Source: Sipunculus nudus
Lineage: Eukaryota; Annelida; Sipuncula; Golfingiida; Sipunculidae
Assembly: GCA_026874595.1 (NCBI GenBank)
Contig: CM049309.1
Location: 69,794,926 to 69,858,925 of the forward strand
Direction of reading: 5' to 3'
DNA: 64,000 nt
The notes under the pieces are model-generated. The model was not told the origin of the DNA and did no database searches. It saw nothing but the letters and a program-made list of their open reading frames with translations. The position numbers and the translations under genes were made by a program. Positions 11,725-24,772 of the stretch are shown piece by piece; positions within the stretch are counted from its first letter, which is position 1; every line of letters starts with the position of its first letter.

Positions 11725-12185
11725 AAAGCCAGCTTTTCATTTATGTTTTCTATACAATTTATGTGATTTATGACTTAATCTGCTCACATATTAAACAAAT
11801 TTAGGAAATTCCTATTATGTAAAGTTCTTATTATACCTCAGCGATGGATGAATGAGCTTGTCTAAATACAGGCTTTTAATTAACAGCAATGTTGACAAAC
11901 TGAAAACCATGTAACCTATTGTTGCAAATGTGCTGAAGTTTAAAGGTTGCAAAGACACCCATTGCAAAACTCTGGTTTGTCTGCTTGCTGTCAGATGTCC
12001 TTGTTGAATGTGTTTGGATTATTTTGGCAGCAAGAGAAAAACACATCAGTGGCTATACACAGGACAAACAGCCTGTTCAGCCTGGGATCAGAGTTTTCCA
12101 TTTATATCCTATTTTTATAAAAGGTTTACGGGATTATCTTTAGTTAATAGGTGTCAAATACTGTAATAGGCCCTTTCAAGCATAT
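11725..12185 (+). repeat. ~460-bp dispersed repeat family A, copy 1
   Basis: Shares with 33917-34385 the start (AAAGC..AGCT..), ATTTATGTGATTT, CAAAACTCTGG, GAATGTGTTTGGATTATT and an AGGCCC end. No ORF or clear termini were seen, so the class is unknown. Confidence 0.65.
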
Positions 12186-14054
12186 ATTTTAATGTTAAGT
12201 CCATTCTCTCAGTAGGCATTGTCTTCCAAAGAAGGATGCAGTTAACAATCTAACAACTTGGAAGAAACACTGTTCTAGGGGAAACTATAGTCCAGAGAAC
12301 ACTGGTCTGGAAAAAATATTTCTGCAAAACACTCGTCTTGGGAACATTTAATGACTGATCATAAGTCTACACAAGTAAAACTATTATATAATCTTAACAA
12401 ATCATGTACCTGATACAAATAATTTTAGTTTATTTTTTATACAGGTCTGGTCATGTATCATAAAGTTTTGTCTACCCCTTGCCCCCCCCCCCAAAAAAAA
12501 ATAGTTCCCCATTCACCTACTAAACAGTATGTTACAGGTCCAAACAGGGGACCTGGGTACACAGATGTCACTCCTGAAAAACACAGGAAATAACAAATTC
12601 CCCCAAATTCCAAAGAGGTCCCAGTCTCTTAAGACAGGATGATTCCATACAAAAATACAGAGTGCCAAAAAGCTACCTGGTATGATTAAAGTTCAACTGA
12701 TCACATGTAGCACATTTCCAGTGAAAGAAAAATTATATTAATGTCTGATTCCACATTCACAGGATTCTGACAACACTTATGCAATAGATAATATGCTTTT
12801 ATACAGCTCTCTGGATGTCAAGTTTGGTACTCTAAATACAATGGGCTTGAGCTAAAGCAAAAGTCTTTTTTTTGGAAACAGGCATTAAACAAATCTCTTT
12901 GAATGAGATAAAGTGTACTGTATTATATCTATAAAGAGATAAAAAATGAAATGGGCAAGAAGAGCTAAAAGAACACAGAAATTTGAGGTATTGGGTTTAC
13001 AATATAAACAATTGAACATGCAACCTGTTGTCTTCAAGTCACTTCTTTTATTCAGAAATAATATTAATATCTTTGTAGGATAAATAATCCCTGAAGAATG
13101 CAGAAGTCTTATCCTGAGGTAATGCTATCAGAACTGACCATATGTGTCCAAAATACTTTTAATTTATCAGCATTAACCTGAATTATTTTCTAACATTATC
13201 TCAGTTTTGCACATGAAAAGAACAAAGAACATGTAAGTAAACCACGTTGCTAGCTACTGGATAGCCAAGAAGTTACAAAATGACACCAGGGAATTAAATC
13301 TCAGATTCTCATTTGAACCTCTTCCAGCATCGAGAATAAAAAACGAAAAACTTTTCTGGTGGCAGAATGTAATTACTTAAATTTACTGCAGAAGTAAATA
13401 ATGACATAAGCTAGATGTATGTGAGACAAAAGGTCAGTACCATTTTTCAAGGTAAAACTGGGCAGGCCGAGATTCATTGGAACTGAGCTGAAGTACTGAT
13501 TGTCCTGTGATATGTGAATGCTGTAACACCTTTTCTTAGTAAGAATAGATGCCAGCTCCAGTCAACCCTGAATAACGTATAGATTAAAGACTGTGTGTTT
13601 ATCACCTGACAGCAGCTTCAACAACTATTATGGATGAACCAGACAGCAAACAATCTAGCTCTACCCAGAGCAGAACACAAAAATAGTGCTTAATAACGGA
13701 TCATAACTTCACAAGTCCCGTATACAGAGACAGGCCACACAAACACCCACCCTCATCATCTCTGCTTTTCTCAAGAGATCTCTGCCACCTTTCCAGGCAG
13801 AAATTATCCCATAATGCCTTGTGATGAAATACTGCGATCCCTGAACACCCTCCTCTGTAGTAAATTATGTTTCTTCATTTGCGCTGGCAATTAACATTAA
13901 ACTGTAATATCCCCTTGGTTAATGAAACTGATGGCAAATGAATTACTGAAGCATTTCCCCTTGAGACCACTTTAAAATGGTAACTCAGTGCCTGGGACGC
14001 ATGTCTTCTCCCATGCAAAGGGACCAAATTAGAATGCAGATACGAGGAAGTATT

Positions 14055-14400
14055 AACCATAATTGTTAACTTTTTCTCTCAGTGGATTTACCAGATTTGA
14101 GGGAACATAAATCATAATTCTTCACTTTGTCTCAATTTTCTCAACCATAATTGTGGACTTTTTCTCTCAGTGAATTCAGCAGACATGAGAGAAAATACAT
14201 TATAATTCTCAACTTTGTCTCAAAATGAGTTCCAAAATATAAGAAAAAATTAAACACAATTGATACATTTTTTTCTCAATGGAGTCACCAGAGTGAAGGG
14301 AGAATTAACAACAATTGTTGACTTTGCTGTGGGTCCATTGATATGACAGAGAACAATCCACAAGAGAATTAACAATAATTTCCAATTTGTTCACTACGCC
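14055..14400. repeat. Degenerate ~50-bp modules centred on AATTGTTGACTTT
   Basis: Copies of (C)ATAATTGTTAACTTT or AACAATTGTTGACTTT recur near 14058, 14113, 14147, 14200, 14258 and 14310. Each is followed by TTTCTCTCAGTG-like sequence and a CAGA..GAG block. Alternate copies are more alike, giving a dimer period of about 90 bp. Confidence 0.65.
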
Positions 14401-15723
14401 ATGTGCATTGATAGTATTAAACGGACATGTTTTGGATGGGGCTTAAGAAAATAAAACCAGTGCACAAGAAGGTAGACAGATTCAGCCTCATAAACAGACT
14501 TTATCTCTGCACTACTACCGTAAATAGCTTTTGATTAATTTGTCTGTGCCCATGTTGCTTTGCTTATGTCTGGAATTTCTCTCTTTACTGTTAGTTTCAG
14601 TGTCATTTGTCAGCATTCAGTCCTTTCTTATGCTTCTCCTCCAGCATGCTTAATCCTCTAAGAACTTGGTCTATGTGTTGTGGTCTGGGCATGCACGGAA
14701 AAGTGGCCATGATAAACAAGAGACAATAAAATATCACATTGTATGAGGGTACCGGGACGAACATGGACTTCAGAGGAACCATACATCAACCTGTGCGTTA
14801 CATTCGGCACAGATGATCGAGTCACTATACTTGTAATCACCATAGTAGAGGGCTGAAAAAAGACCAGTGTCTTTGCCCCTATGCTGCTTGTATTTACTGC
14901 TTCACAACACCTCAGCTAATAAATTGATTTGTCGTCTGACCAATGCGTTACAGTCAACAACAGTGCAGAAGCTTGTTTATTTTTCTATAAATATATTACC
15001 ATGCACTTCAGAATATCAGTTTAAGTGCTTTTTACATTAATCATTCTCTCAACACTAAAAAGTCTTTTGATTAACATCAGCATAACAGCCAGCTTCTGTG
15101 GTTTATTCTTGACCTTTTCTTCATTCTGGCCTAGGTATTAAACCGGTCACATGATTGTCATGCGGTTACATATAATCAATTCATTATTTTCAGAAAACAG
15201 ATTATTTTCCAAAGGGCAGTCCGTTTCTTAATCATGTCAATCCTGGTTTTACACAATCTGTAATAATGTTAAATATTTTAAGTTCATATTCTTATGAAAA
15301 TTCTTGTCTTTCAGGTAAAGCCATTTTAATATTATAAGCAAGAGGAACATATATAAATTATATGCATGCACTCTTCAAAGGTCAATGTCACCCTGCAATT
15401 TAGTTTTATAGTATTTTGATTACATAGTCCTTTGTAAGTGAATAACTATTTTTAGCTCAGCTGACTGAAAGACATCTGAGTTAAAGTGATCACTCTTTGT
15501 TTATCTCAGTTAAATCTATCAGAGGAACAAAAATATTTACAAAGTAGCAATACAAAATGAATAATACTAGAAACAAAAGGAGCATGAACAGCACTGGTGA
15601 TAAGAAATGCTGCAGTAAAGGTAACTAGGAGTAAACCAAAGAAGTGGGTGTGAGACAGATTGGTGGTGTTTGTAAAGGCCACAGACATATTAATCAAAAT
15701 CTGAACATCTGCTCAGATTTTAA

Positions 15724-15789
15724 GCAGGACATGACCAAATGGTAAAGGCATTGAATTCACAGCTGAAATTCGCTGGTTCAATTCCTGCC
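15724..15789 (+). mobile_element. tRNA-like relic (SINE head or tRNA pseudogene)
   Basis: The ends GCAGGA and TCCTGC can pair as an acceptor stem. An A-box-like CCAAATGGTAAAGG and a B-box-like GGTTCAATTCC are spaced as in a tRNA. No convincing anticodon stem could be drawn, so a SINE head or decayed tRNA is more likely than a working tRNA gene. Confidence 0.45.
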
Positions 15790-16300
15790 ACTCCCTCTAA
15801 AGTAAAATGGAGACATTTTCAAAGTTACTGAGAGCATTGTACAAACTTTTAAAAGATAAGTCATGACAATTATTATTCCTAAACCCCTGCATATAATACC
15901 TGAAATTTAGAGGTGATAATATAACATATAATTCTTATCCATCTTCAGTCAATAGACAGTGCCACTTACAAGTCTTGGGCCTATCCTTTTCTGAACTACT
16001 GAGATTCCACAATGTCTTCAATTAATTTATACAAAACAGAATTCCAGTTTACATAAGAGTAAAATTATGTGAGAGCCTTCATTCAACGGTAGTGGCAATC
16101 AATAACAGTTTGAATTAATAGATTAGAAGTTTTGTTTTTATCAGTGATGCATGAACTTAGTAACAGTGAGACATGAACACAGTAATAAATATGTTACAAA
16201 TGAAAATCAGTTTAAGGTTAGGTATTTTTTGTGATTATATATATCTGCAGAATGGATGTTTCAGGATTACTTTTATGGGAAAGATGAAGCAAAAACAACA

Positions 16301-16482
16301 AAAAATACCAAATTTCTTTTTGTATTATCCTATTAGAATATGAAGCCACTTGTATATCCTGGAAAAGATTTAACTGTTTGATTTAAGTTAAAAAATATCA
16401 AATTTCTTTTTGTATTATCCTGATGGAATAAAAAGCCACTTGTATATCCTGGAAAACATTTAACTGTTTTGATTTATGTTAA
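16301..16482. repeat. 90-bp tandem duplication
   Basis: Two adjacent copies of a segment starting AAAAATACCAAATTTC; copy two starts at 16391. They differ at few sites, indicating a fairly recent duplication. Confidence 0.85.
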
Positions 16483-16637
16483 AGTTGATACAGTTTTCAT
16501 AAAATCCCTTCAGTTGTTATACAAGCGTGTCCCTAAATGCAACTGAAGGGAATACTGCCATTTTGTTTAAGCTTAATAAAAACTTGTTTGATGTGGACAA
16601 GATTGAAGTAATTCAAACCATCATTGCCAGGTTGGTA

Positions 16638-16806
16638 CAGTAAATCCTCGAAATTATGACCACCAATAAAGTGGTCCGTTTCTAAGGGTTGTCTTCTAGG
16701 CAAGGGCTTATATAAAGAGCAAAATAAGAATCAGGGACAATGGATAGATGGTCATTATTTTGAGGTTGTTGTTGAAGAGCGGTGGTCATTAAACAAGTGT
16801 TTACTG
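16638..16806. mobile_element. MITE with CAGTAAA termini
   Basis: 169 bp flanked by TA on both sides. The termini are CAGTAAA and TTTACTG, and the interior contains GTGGTC-like motifs, so it is probably a diverged relative of the CAGTGGAACC elements. Confidence 0.55.
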
Positions 16807-17168
16807 TATTACATTTTTTAAAGTTATTTAATATGACCTTTGATTATTATTCTGATTAGACTCAGTCACCATTAACAAATTGAAAGTCCAACAGACAAAT
16901 ATTTCTAAACATTGGTGAACAATATGGTCTCTAGGGACTTTCTGGTAATGACTGAATGTAAACAGGTTTTAGAACAACATGGTTTCTTGGGGATTTTTGT
17001 GATAATTGTATGTTCATAAATTATTCTTCAGTTAACCACAAATTACTGTGGTTTCAAAAGCAATCACACTGTGAATAAAAAGGCTATAAAATAATTACGA
17101 TCTGAAAGTAGGTTGACACTGCTAGGGCAGTTTAAACACAAAGTGATTCAAGTGGAAGCAAAAAGTAA

Positions 17169-17420
17169 ACCATCAAAGGGGAGCAGAAGCCAGTCTATCC
17201 TGGTGTGAAAATAAAAAAGTTTGTCCCATCAGGGAGTTTATTGTTAAATGTTCCTGTACAAAGCAAGTTTGTTTATCCTATTAGAAAATTGGAGCAATGG
17301 TTAATATGTGAGGGTGTACCAGCGGAGGAGTGTGCTGGACCATTATTGTTTGATCACTCCAAAATGCTCCAGACATTAACTCTAAATGATGCAACCGTGG
17401 AAAAAATATACAAAGCTTAG
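17169..17420 (+). pseudogene. Orphan coding-like ORF, unassigned
   Basis: Open for 83 codons from a stop at 17166 to TAG at 17420, with no in-frame ATG near its start. The composition is protein-like and balanced (QKPVYPGVKIKKFVPSG, then KLEQWLICEGVPAEECAGP and LTLNDATVEKIYKA). No clear splice acceptor was fixed. It could be a terminal exon, a fragment of a transposon protein or a processed pseudogene. I do not recognise the family. Confidence 0.4.
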
Positions 17421-17424
17421 TTTC

Positions 17425-18290
17425 AGTGCCCTCTGGGCTGTCTCCCTCGTTCCTCGTCGACTGGCAGGATCAAAGGAGGAAGTAGCCACACCACTAGCAC
17501 CCATTATCTTCTTGAAGGCTGGCCTTTCAAGCATTCATCAACCCTTCAGTTAGCACCACTGGGTCCCCAGGAACCCTACATTCCCTTGCTAGGCACGCGT
17601 TTGCTGATAATCAGAGTGGGAGCTCTAGAACTATGATGATCATCTGATGACAATTATTTTTAAGTGGGGATGTCCATCAAGTCAGTGTCTCACCAATAGC
17701 TTCCGCATTAGTTGAATTTAATCGAAAACAACCAAGCTTCCGGAACCAAGCAGAGCCAAAACGTCTTTTTTCACGCCCCCCAAACATTTTTCAGTCAAGA
17801 TAAATGTAAATCCGGAAAAGCTGGGCCAAACACGTTCGCTAGACACACAAATGACACCAAGCAACAGCATTGAGACTGAAAACTTGTCTAATCAAAAGGG
17901 CAGGTGGACTGGTGAGCCACTTGTCTTAGACAAAAGAAACCACTAATCAGCAGCAGGTAGGCTCCATACCTATACAATCCCTGCTACACAATTCAAATTA
18001 GTCACAAGAACAGATCGAAAAGTGGTAATTTACGATTCCTCATATGTACGACGTGACAGTAACGGACTGTAAATAGGAGCCGCTGTGAAAGACCTGGTCT
18101 GGACGAGGGAAGGAAATGCAGGGATATTGCCACAAGCTACAAAAGTAATGGGTGAACGTTACTCAGTCCAGGTCAGCTTCTCCATGACAGTCAACAATGC
18201 CTATTCCCAATGCAACCTTATCTAGGGCATGCAGGAGAGCCAATTGTCCCCGCCATATGGATTGTCACAATTTTCAATTCGTGCTGATTG
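17425..18290. other. GC-richer non-coding island
   Basis: No long ORF. By eye the base composition is less AT-rich than the flanks, with CG dinucleotides and few repeats. Homeodomain/MEIS-like words (TGATGACAATTATT) and HMG-like CTAATCAAAAGG occur. A conserved regulatory block or unrecognised exon is possible. Confidence 0.3.
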
Positions 18291-18504
18291 GTGTTTGTTT
18301 CTTACTGGAGTCTCCGAACATATGTGAACATGCCAAAGTTCAGTGAAAGCCACCAAAAACTAAACAGGTATCATGTTCACAATCATCTGCAGTGTATCAA
18401 TAACATGGCCTGGGATTTAATCAGATTTCTTTCACCTGTTTCCTGCAGGTATTCTTACTTGAATATGGCAAATATATATGTAGCCTGATTATGCCGGTCT
18501 TGTA

Positions 18505-19420
18505 CAATTTGATGCAAGCTTCCCTGGTTTATTTTAGATACAATAAAATATTAGTTTTCTTTATACCTAAACTAATATGGGTATATATAAATAAACTTAA
18601 TACCCACATAAATCCTGCCCTGTATCATTTAAAGGGACTTCTTGGGTTTATATAAGACTGAATAAAATGTTACTTTCCATCAAAATAAGACACATTTATT
18701 TTTGAACTGAACATCTCTACATTCATTGTCATATATCAGGTGATGACTTGTAAATATCAACTGAATAAAAACTATTTTTCATTAAAACAGGGCAATTTAC
18801 CAGTGTGTTTATTCAAACCTAATATTCTTGGCAGACTTCAAGATATGATAGTGTTTCTGGTCTCTACACACAGATGAATATAATGTTACTGTTCAATAAA
18901 ATACATTAATTAATACATATATGCATTAACATATAACATGTTTGAACTTAATATCTGTGCCAAAGCCCACCCTTAGGCATCCCTCAAATTGGTTTAGTTG
19001 TATATATTACTTGTATATACTGGATTGAATAAAATTTTATATTTCCATAAAACACAACTAATAAGTATATGTTTTAAAATAATAAAAATATAAGATATCC
19101 TGTATCTTTTAAAATGATTTTCATGGTTTTAAATTAGATAGAAAAAGATTTTCCTTCAATTATACAAGACCTTGGTGTATTAATTGGAATATCACTATAA
19201 ATCCTGCCCTGTTTCACTTAAAAAGACTTCCCTGGTTTAACTATGATTGGATAAAATGTTACTTTTCATTTTAACAAAACTAATATAGTGAACTTAATAT
19301 CATTATAAATCAATTTTCTTTATCAGCTGATTAACTCTTTCCTGGTTTACTGCAGATTGAATAAAGGTCTACTTGAATTAAACTAATATAATATCTATAT
19401 ATTTGGTTTAAATTATATAA
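18505..19420 (+). repeat. Degenerate ~110-bp tandem array
   Basis: The words TTCCTGGTTTA, then GATTGAATAAAATGTTACTT, then AAACTAATATA recur in this order about nine times (clear copies near 18511, 18615, 18990, 19205 and 19310). Copies are strongly diverged, so the array is old. Confidence 0.6.
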
Positions 19421-22400
19421 ACTTCAAGCTATGATGAGATTTTTCATTGTTTTGACCAAAGGTAAAATAATTCAGAATTTTTAGTAATATATGAACATAT
19501 TGCCATACATTTATGAGAATTAATTATTATAAAAAATAGATAACAAATCACACCTGTAAAAAATTGATCTATAAAAGAAACATATCAATGATTCATTGCT
19601 TGAATTGAGTCTTTGAGTCACCATGTTTCCATTTCAGCTTAAGTGAATCTTTAATTAATTTAGATTCTGTCTTAGGCGCCAAACATGTTCCGTAGCTCCC
19701 ACAGTAATTACTTGAATCTGTGTAAATTAGAAAGACCGCATCACGTTACACACTCCAAGGTTCCTGGTCTGAGAATAATACCCTGAGGTCAAGCTGAGAC
19801 AACATGACTGCAAAATAAAAGTCTACTTTCAAATTAAGAAAAGGTAAAATATTATTCCAACCACAAAGGTGTCAAGAACAGGTTACCCAGCGGGTTCCAA
19901 AGAACCTACAATGTAACATGAACATGTACTAAGTGCCCAGTGGTTTCAACGCTGGCCAATTATACCCTATCATTGATATGCTCATCTGGTCTAATGGACT
20001 TGGGTGGCTCCTCTGAGCTGGCATGGAGAACCCCCATACACCAATGACTCCTTCAGAGTTCCAAGTCCTTCTTTATGAAATGGTCTGACATGCTGAGTTG
20101 AAAGGTGACTTTTAGTGATAAATAACCATAGCCAATGGTTTTTTGCATGCAGGCTACCCAGACATTAACCAGGCAGACTATAAGTGACTGGTTTCTATAA
20201 TGGAATAGAAAAAGAAAAAGCTAGGCTAGTCACACAATATCGCACGGGAGATGTGGCAAGATATCTGTCGGACAAACAAATAAGGCACTTCAACGTTAAG
20301 CAAAAAGTGATTTCTACTGGTTCAAATGGGATATACATTTTGTCTGTGGTATATTTATTTATGATGGGTGTTGAGGGGTATGTTATTTATAGGATCAGAT
20401 GTTTATTCCATTGTCTGGGCAATTCATCTGCTTGAGAACTTTATGGCTTTCACGCTGCATTACATCCCTAAGTCTGAGGGAACCTTTCACCGGAGATGAC
20501 TCTCTCCATTGGTCGGTGCCTTAATTCTTCTATGTCTGAAGTGGACCTTTTCATGATTACATCTTACTATTAGCATTCTATTAGAGTGGAAAATATGAAA
20601 TGGGACATGTGCCAAGGAAATGGGTTGGATGAAAAGACTGAAAACACTAAAAGAAAAAAATCTTCTTATTTCCGGTGAGGGGTGAAAGGTCTATGTAGGG
20701 GTGAATATTATTTATATATCTTATGCTGTAAATGAGAAAATGCATCATTGAAAATCACACTCCATGATCCTGCATGTTATAAATTTGATAACATTTGCTT
20801 TATGGAGATAAAACTCTTACTTTTGATTTCTATTTTGGCCAATGTCATTGTGACAATTAACTAATAGGTAACTTTGCATATATTTTCAGGAAAGCAAGGA
20901 CACTTCAAAGTCCTTAAATAAATGCTATTTGCAAAAAGAAACTTTTCATACTGTCTAAAACTTTGCCATTATTTAGTTAATACCATGTTTAGAAGAACAA
21001 AATCATTTAAATCACTTATAAATTTACAAATATGTCACAAAACATGCTTTAAAAGATATGATATTAAGATACATTTACAAATAAATTGTATTTATGTAAG
21101 GAAGTCATCAGTTTCTCCCATATCTGACTTAACACTGCTGGCTTTCAATAAAATAAAGATGAAATCATCATCTGCTCAGAAATATGCACTGTGACATACA
21201 TCAATTTGAATTAAACCTATACACAGACATAATTTTAAGACTGCCAGATGAGTGCAATGAGTCTTGTTCACTTTGGCAATCAGTCGATTCAAACAAAGTA
21301 TTCTTTAAGGTTTCAGGGCCTCATAAGCATCGTGAGGCATACATAAGGAAATGCTTAAATCAGTAATAATTGAAAGGGAAATACTATTATAACTAAATTA
21401 TACCATGAAGATGAGACTACATGATTTATGTGACTCAATGTACTATTATACTATCACTGTAGTGGTGATGTTACAAAAGAACAATGAGGCTACAAAGAAT
21501 CAATGATGCTACAATTATAAAACTGTATATAAAAGGACAAAGGCGTTCAAGGAGACCATGTCACGTAAAGCCCCATCAGTCTGATATAAACAATGACATA
21601 CGCTTCTTAGACACTCTGGAATCACACAGATTACTTATTCATTTGATTGTGCAATTGAGACCCTGTACCAGTTGGCACCTAGGCTATCCACCCGTGAAAT
21701 TGTAGTGAATCACGAAAATGAATGAAAATTATCTAATGACGTGTGGCCAACTATACCCTCCTGGACTTTCTCTTCTTGAATTCTGTATGTAGTGCACAGT
21801 GTTCAAAGCCTTGGCACATCAATACTAGTCATTAATAAGAAATCTGTTGAATCATAAGATGGAAATTAATGCCCATTTGTTTGTCTTTAAACAGAAAAAA
21901 ATTGAAAATATAACATTATTCAATAGCAAAAATATTATTAAATGTGTAGATTCTCAATGCCTAAGTAAAACAACCAGTAAATATCAAACCAGTATATATC
22001 AAACCAAAAATTGTGAAGGTTCTTGAAAATTAAGTCAAATAACAACTAAAATCAGTCAATATATTTGCCACAGACAACCAATAGGTCTCCCATTTTTTAA
22101 CTTTGTTCTTGAAATTAATTTTTTTTAGTATAAAACTTTGTGTTGAAATATCCAATACTAATATGTTTCTAATCTAAGCTATTGATGAACAGCTGAAATA
22201 TCCTTTACCAGACGTGTGTCTAATCTAGGCAGTTAAGACCTGGTCTTTAAACACTGGTCCTTAAGTATGAAGTGCCTTATTTGGAAAGGTGTCCTACTTA
22301 TAGAGGTGTTTGTTATTAAAGGTTTCCATGCATGGTGAAGGTTTAGGAAGAACTGAGAAAATAAGTTAAGTGATGGCACAGCATACAGCAGATTTCAGGG

Positions 22401-23040
22401 AGTGATGGAGATTGAGCTCTCTCAGAGAGCCATTATGCCTGACAGAAGATACATTGATGATTCTGATTATCTCGATATGAATCCCTGATAATACAACAAT
22501 CTGCTAAATTGCAATATGTTATCCAGTGGCCTTACTTAATTTCAAACTACTCTAGAAATAGTATCTCCCCAAACAGCAGACAAGAAATCAGTGAAACTGG
22601 GTAATATCAACGGAGCTCAACCAGTTGACGGAACTACAACAATATGGACCCCTTTATTTACAGAAAAAAAACTGTTGCAAACAAGGCTTTCACAAGTGTT
22701 TGTTGCTGTGCTAGAAGTGCTTACAGCAGGAATGACTGCATTTAAATAAGTTTCAAATAAAAAAGGAAGGCTTCAAACTTTGCCATGATTGTGGTCAAGG
22801 AAAACCATTAATGATTAATTATGTCTGTTTCTTACACATGTAATGAGTATATAAAACCAAGTAAAATACACTACAGACTAATCATCGTTTGAAATTGAAA
22901 AAGAAAAACTTAAAAGCCAAACCATTTAAATCCTCCAAGTTAATTAAGGAGAGGAATTTCTTTGAATCCTTCACACAAGAATGCTTCAATTAATAGCAAA
23001 GAATTAATCACCGGCAGTTATTGAAGTATAAAGTTAACTT
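19420..23040. other. Non-coding stretch
   Basis: Several ORFs of 60-90 codons are rich in Phe, Lys, Ile and Asn, as chance frames in AT-rich DNA are. No splice-bounded exon was recognised. Confidence 0.5.
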
Positions 23041-23042
23041 AC

Positions 23043-23316
23043 CTTGGAGTGAAGAGACAGTGCTGGTCTCGTCCTGACGACCGCAAGTTCCCGTGCAAGA
23101 GGTGTCAAAATGCTTCACGGCTCTGTGAGGGATATGAATGCGTGGTACAGTTATATACCTGGTACTTCCATGGTGAGGTGTGCTCTGGTCTCTCACTCCT
23201 GGGGGTGTCACTGTCACTGCTGGCACTCCTCACAAGCTGAGTCGGTTGTTGGGCAAAGTGGGCGGATTCAGAGGAGCATGGAGTGACATCACAGAATAAT
23301 TGCATTATTTAGCCAC
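23043..23316 (-). other. Candidate first (5'UTR) exon, possibly of the prohormone gene
   Basis: Minus-strand sequence ends in a strong donor (CCAAG then GTAAGTT at 23042). It begins about 30 nt downstream of a TATAAA box. It holds only short open frames (ATGs at 23305 and 23226, giving 66 codons and a frame running through the donor), which fits a 5'UTR with uORFs better than a coding exon. The next strong acceptor I identified on this strand that leads into a long ORF is the prohormone's at 6380, so a 16.7 kb 5'UTR intron is plausible. The pairing is inference, and the exon could belong to another transcript. Confidence 0.4.
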
Positions 23317-23408
23317 AGGGCTGCTCACAGATTAGACGCCTTTATAGAGTATTGATGGTATAAACTATGGTGCCTGTCAAATAACAGCTGATCTTATTGG
23401 CCACCTGT
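23284..23408 (-). promoter_or_regulatory. TATA/CCAAT core promoter, minus strand
   Basis: TATAAA at 23341-23346 (minus strand) and CCAAT at 23396-23400 sit about 30 and 80 bp upstream of a predicted start near 23315, which is canonical spacing. E-box-like CAGCTG (about 23386) and CAGGTG (about 23402) flank the CCAAT. A CRE-like TGATGTCA (23284-23291, one mismatch to TGACGTCA) lies just downstream of the start. A focused TATA promoter with a CRE-like site suits a regulated neuroendocrine gene. Confidence 0.5.
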
Positions 23409-24772
23409 AGGGGCCACATTGAGGCTGACTTTGCTTGATCCTGCTCTGTTGCCTGGATCACCACAGGTATGACAGGAGATGCTTTTCCATCAGGTATAAA
23501 GCTTCATCCCTTACCTGATCTCGTTATACCTGTGTTGGACCCCGGGCAATCCTTACCTCCAAGGTCTAGTAAACTAATCAAAGAACCCTTAACCCTCTGG
23601 TCACCCTTATGATGGCATAACTGAACTAATTACAGACCCTAAACAAATAATCAAATTCCTAATGTTGATCCACTCTTCTTGACTGTATTGACTTTAATTT
23701 CCTCATCATACAATCTAAGATTCAGTAATAAATAAAAAGCAAGATTATTAAATTAATTTGAGAATAAACATCAAGAACTTAATTGAGTTATATATTAACA
23801 TTTCTGATCCATTCTATGAAAAACAAGGGTTGGTATAAGGTTCAGTCCCATATCAATTAACTGCCAATTTGTAAAGTGACCTTATGATGAGAATAAAACA
23901 ATTTAAACATTTCATTATTCATGATGTATTAAAATTATGTTTCAATTAGGCCTTCTTAAACTCAATCTGATTATACCAGATTAATAAAACTAGAACTAAA
24001 ACTGTAACAATATGTGACTGATCCCATGGTTAAGAGATAAACGGGACTGGGATCAGGAACTATAAATAATATCATTTAAGCTTAAGCCCAGAACAAGGCA
24101 AAAAAAATATCATTATATTAATTTATGACATTGTAAAATTCACCATTATATCTGTCTTTTGACTAATTACTTGAGCTATCACTGAAGCCAAATAATGGAA
24201 AGAAAGCCCTAATACATTTGAAGTTTGAGTCAAAATCTCACTGTAGCAGATAAAATTAATGTTTGACATAAACCTTCTGCCAGTATGTTAGTAGTAAATT
24301 TCCATATTTGACTGATTATGAATGGGACACAGTATGATATATCACTGCATGAGCAGCTTCAGGACAGAGTTATACTTTTTATCTTTTCTTTTATAAACCT
24401 GATGGCTTTAAATGAAGATTGGCTGTGGAATACAAGGACAGTAAGGGGTTGACAAGAAACTCACTGGCCTGTACATTTAGAGAGAAAGAAAGAACTAACT
24501 TATTACAGACAAACATGTTATGAAATTATTTTTGTGAAGTGTTGATAACATCCACATACTTAACTTGTTTAACATTTAAATGAAGACAAATTCTTTTCTT
24601 TAATGTCAACAAGTACATCAACCCATATGTTAATCAATGTCTAGCCCAGTGCAAAATGATGTACTGACTAATTTAAAAGCAAAGTCTAGATATGCTTTAA
24701 CACTTCTTGCTTCATTCACTTCTGTAACAACACTGTCACCTTAGAGGACCCAGCTTCCCATATGTATCAATA

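Larger units (their letters stand above)
12190..16300. other. Non-coding stretch
   Basis: Apart from the module array at 14055 and the tRNA-like relic at 15724, I see only AT-rich unique sequence and a C-run at 12482. Confidence 0.5.

Noticed and set aside
23049-23240. Plus-strand 63-codon ORF with a Cys-rich start
   Set aside because: It lies opposite the better-supported minus-strand exon with its donor and TATA/CCAAT; no plus-strand start or splice context.
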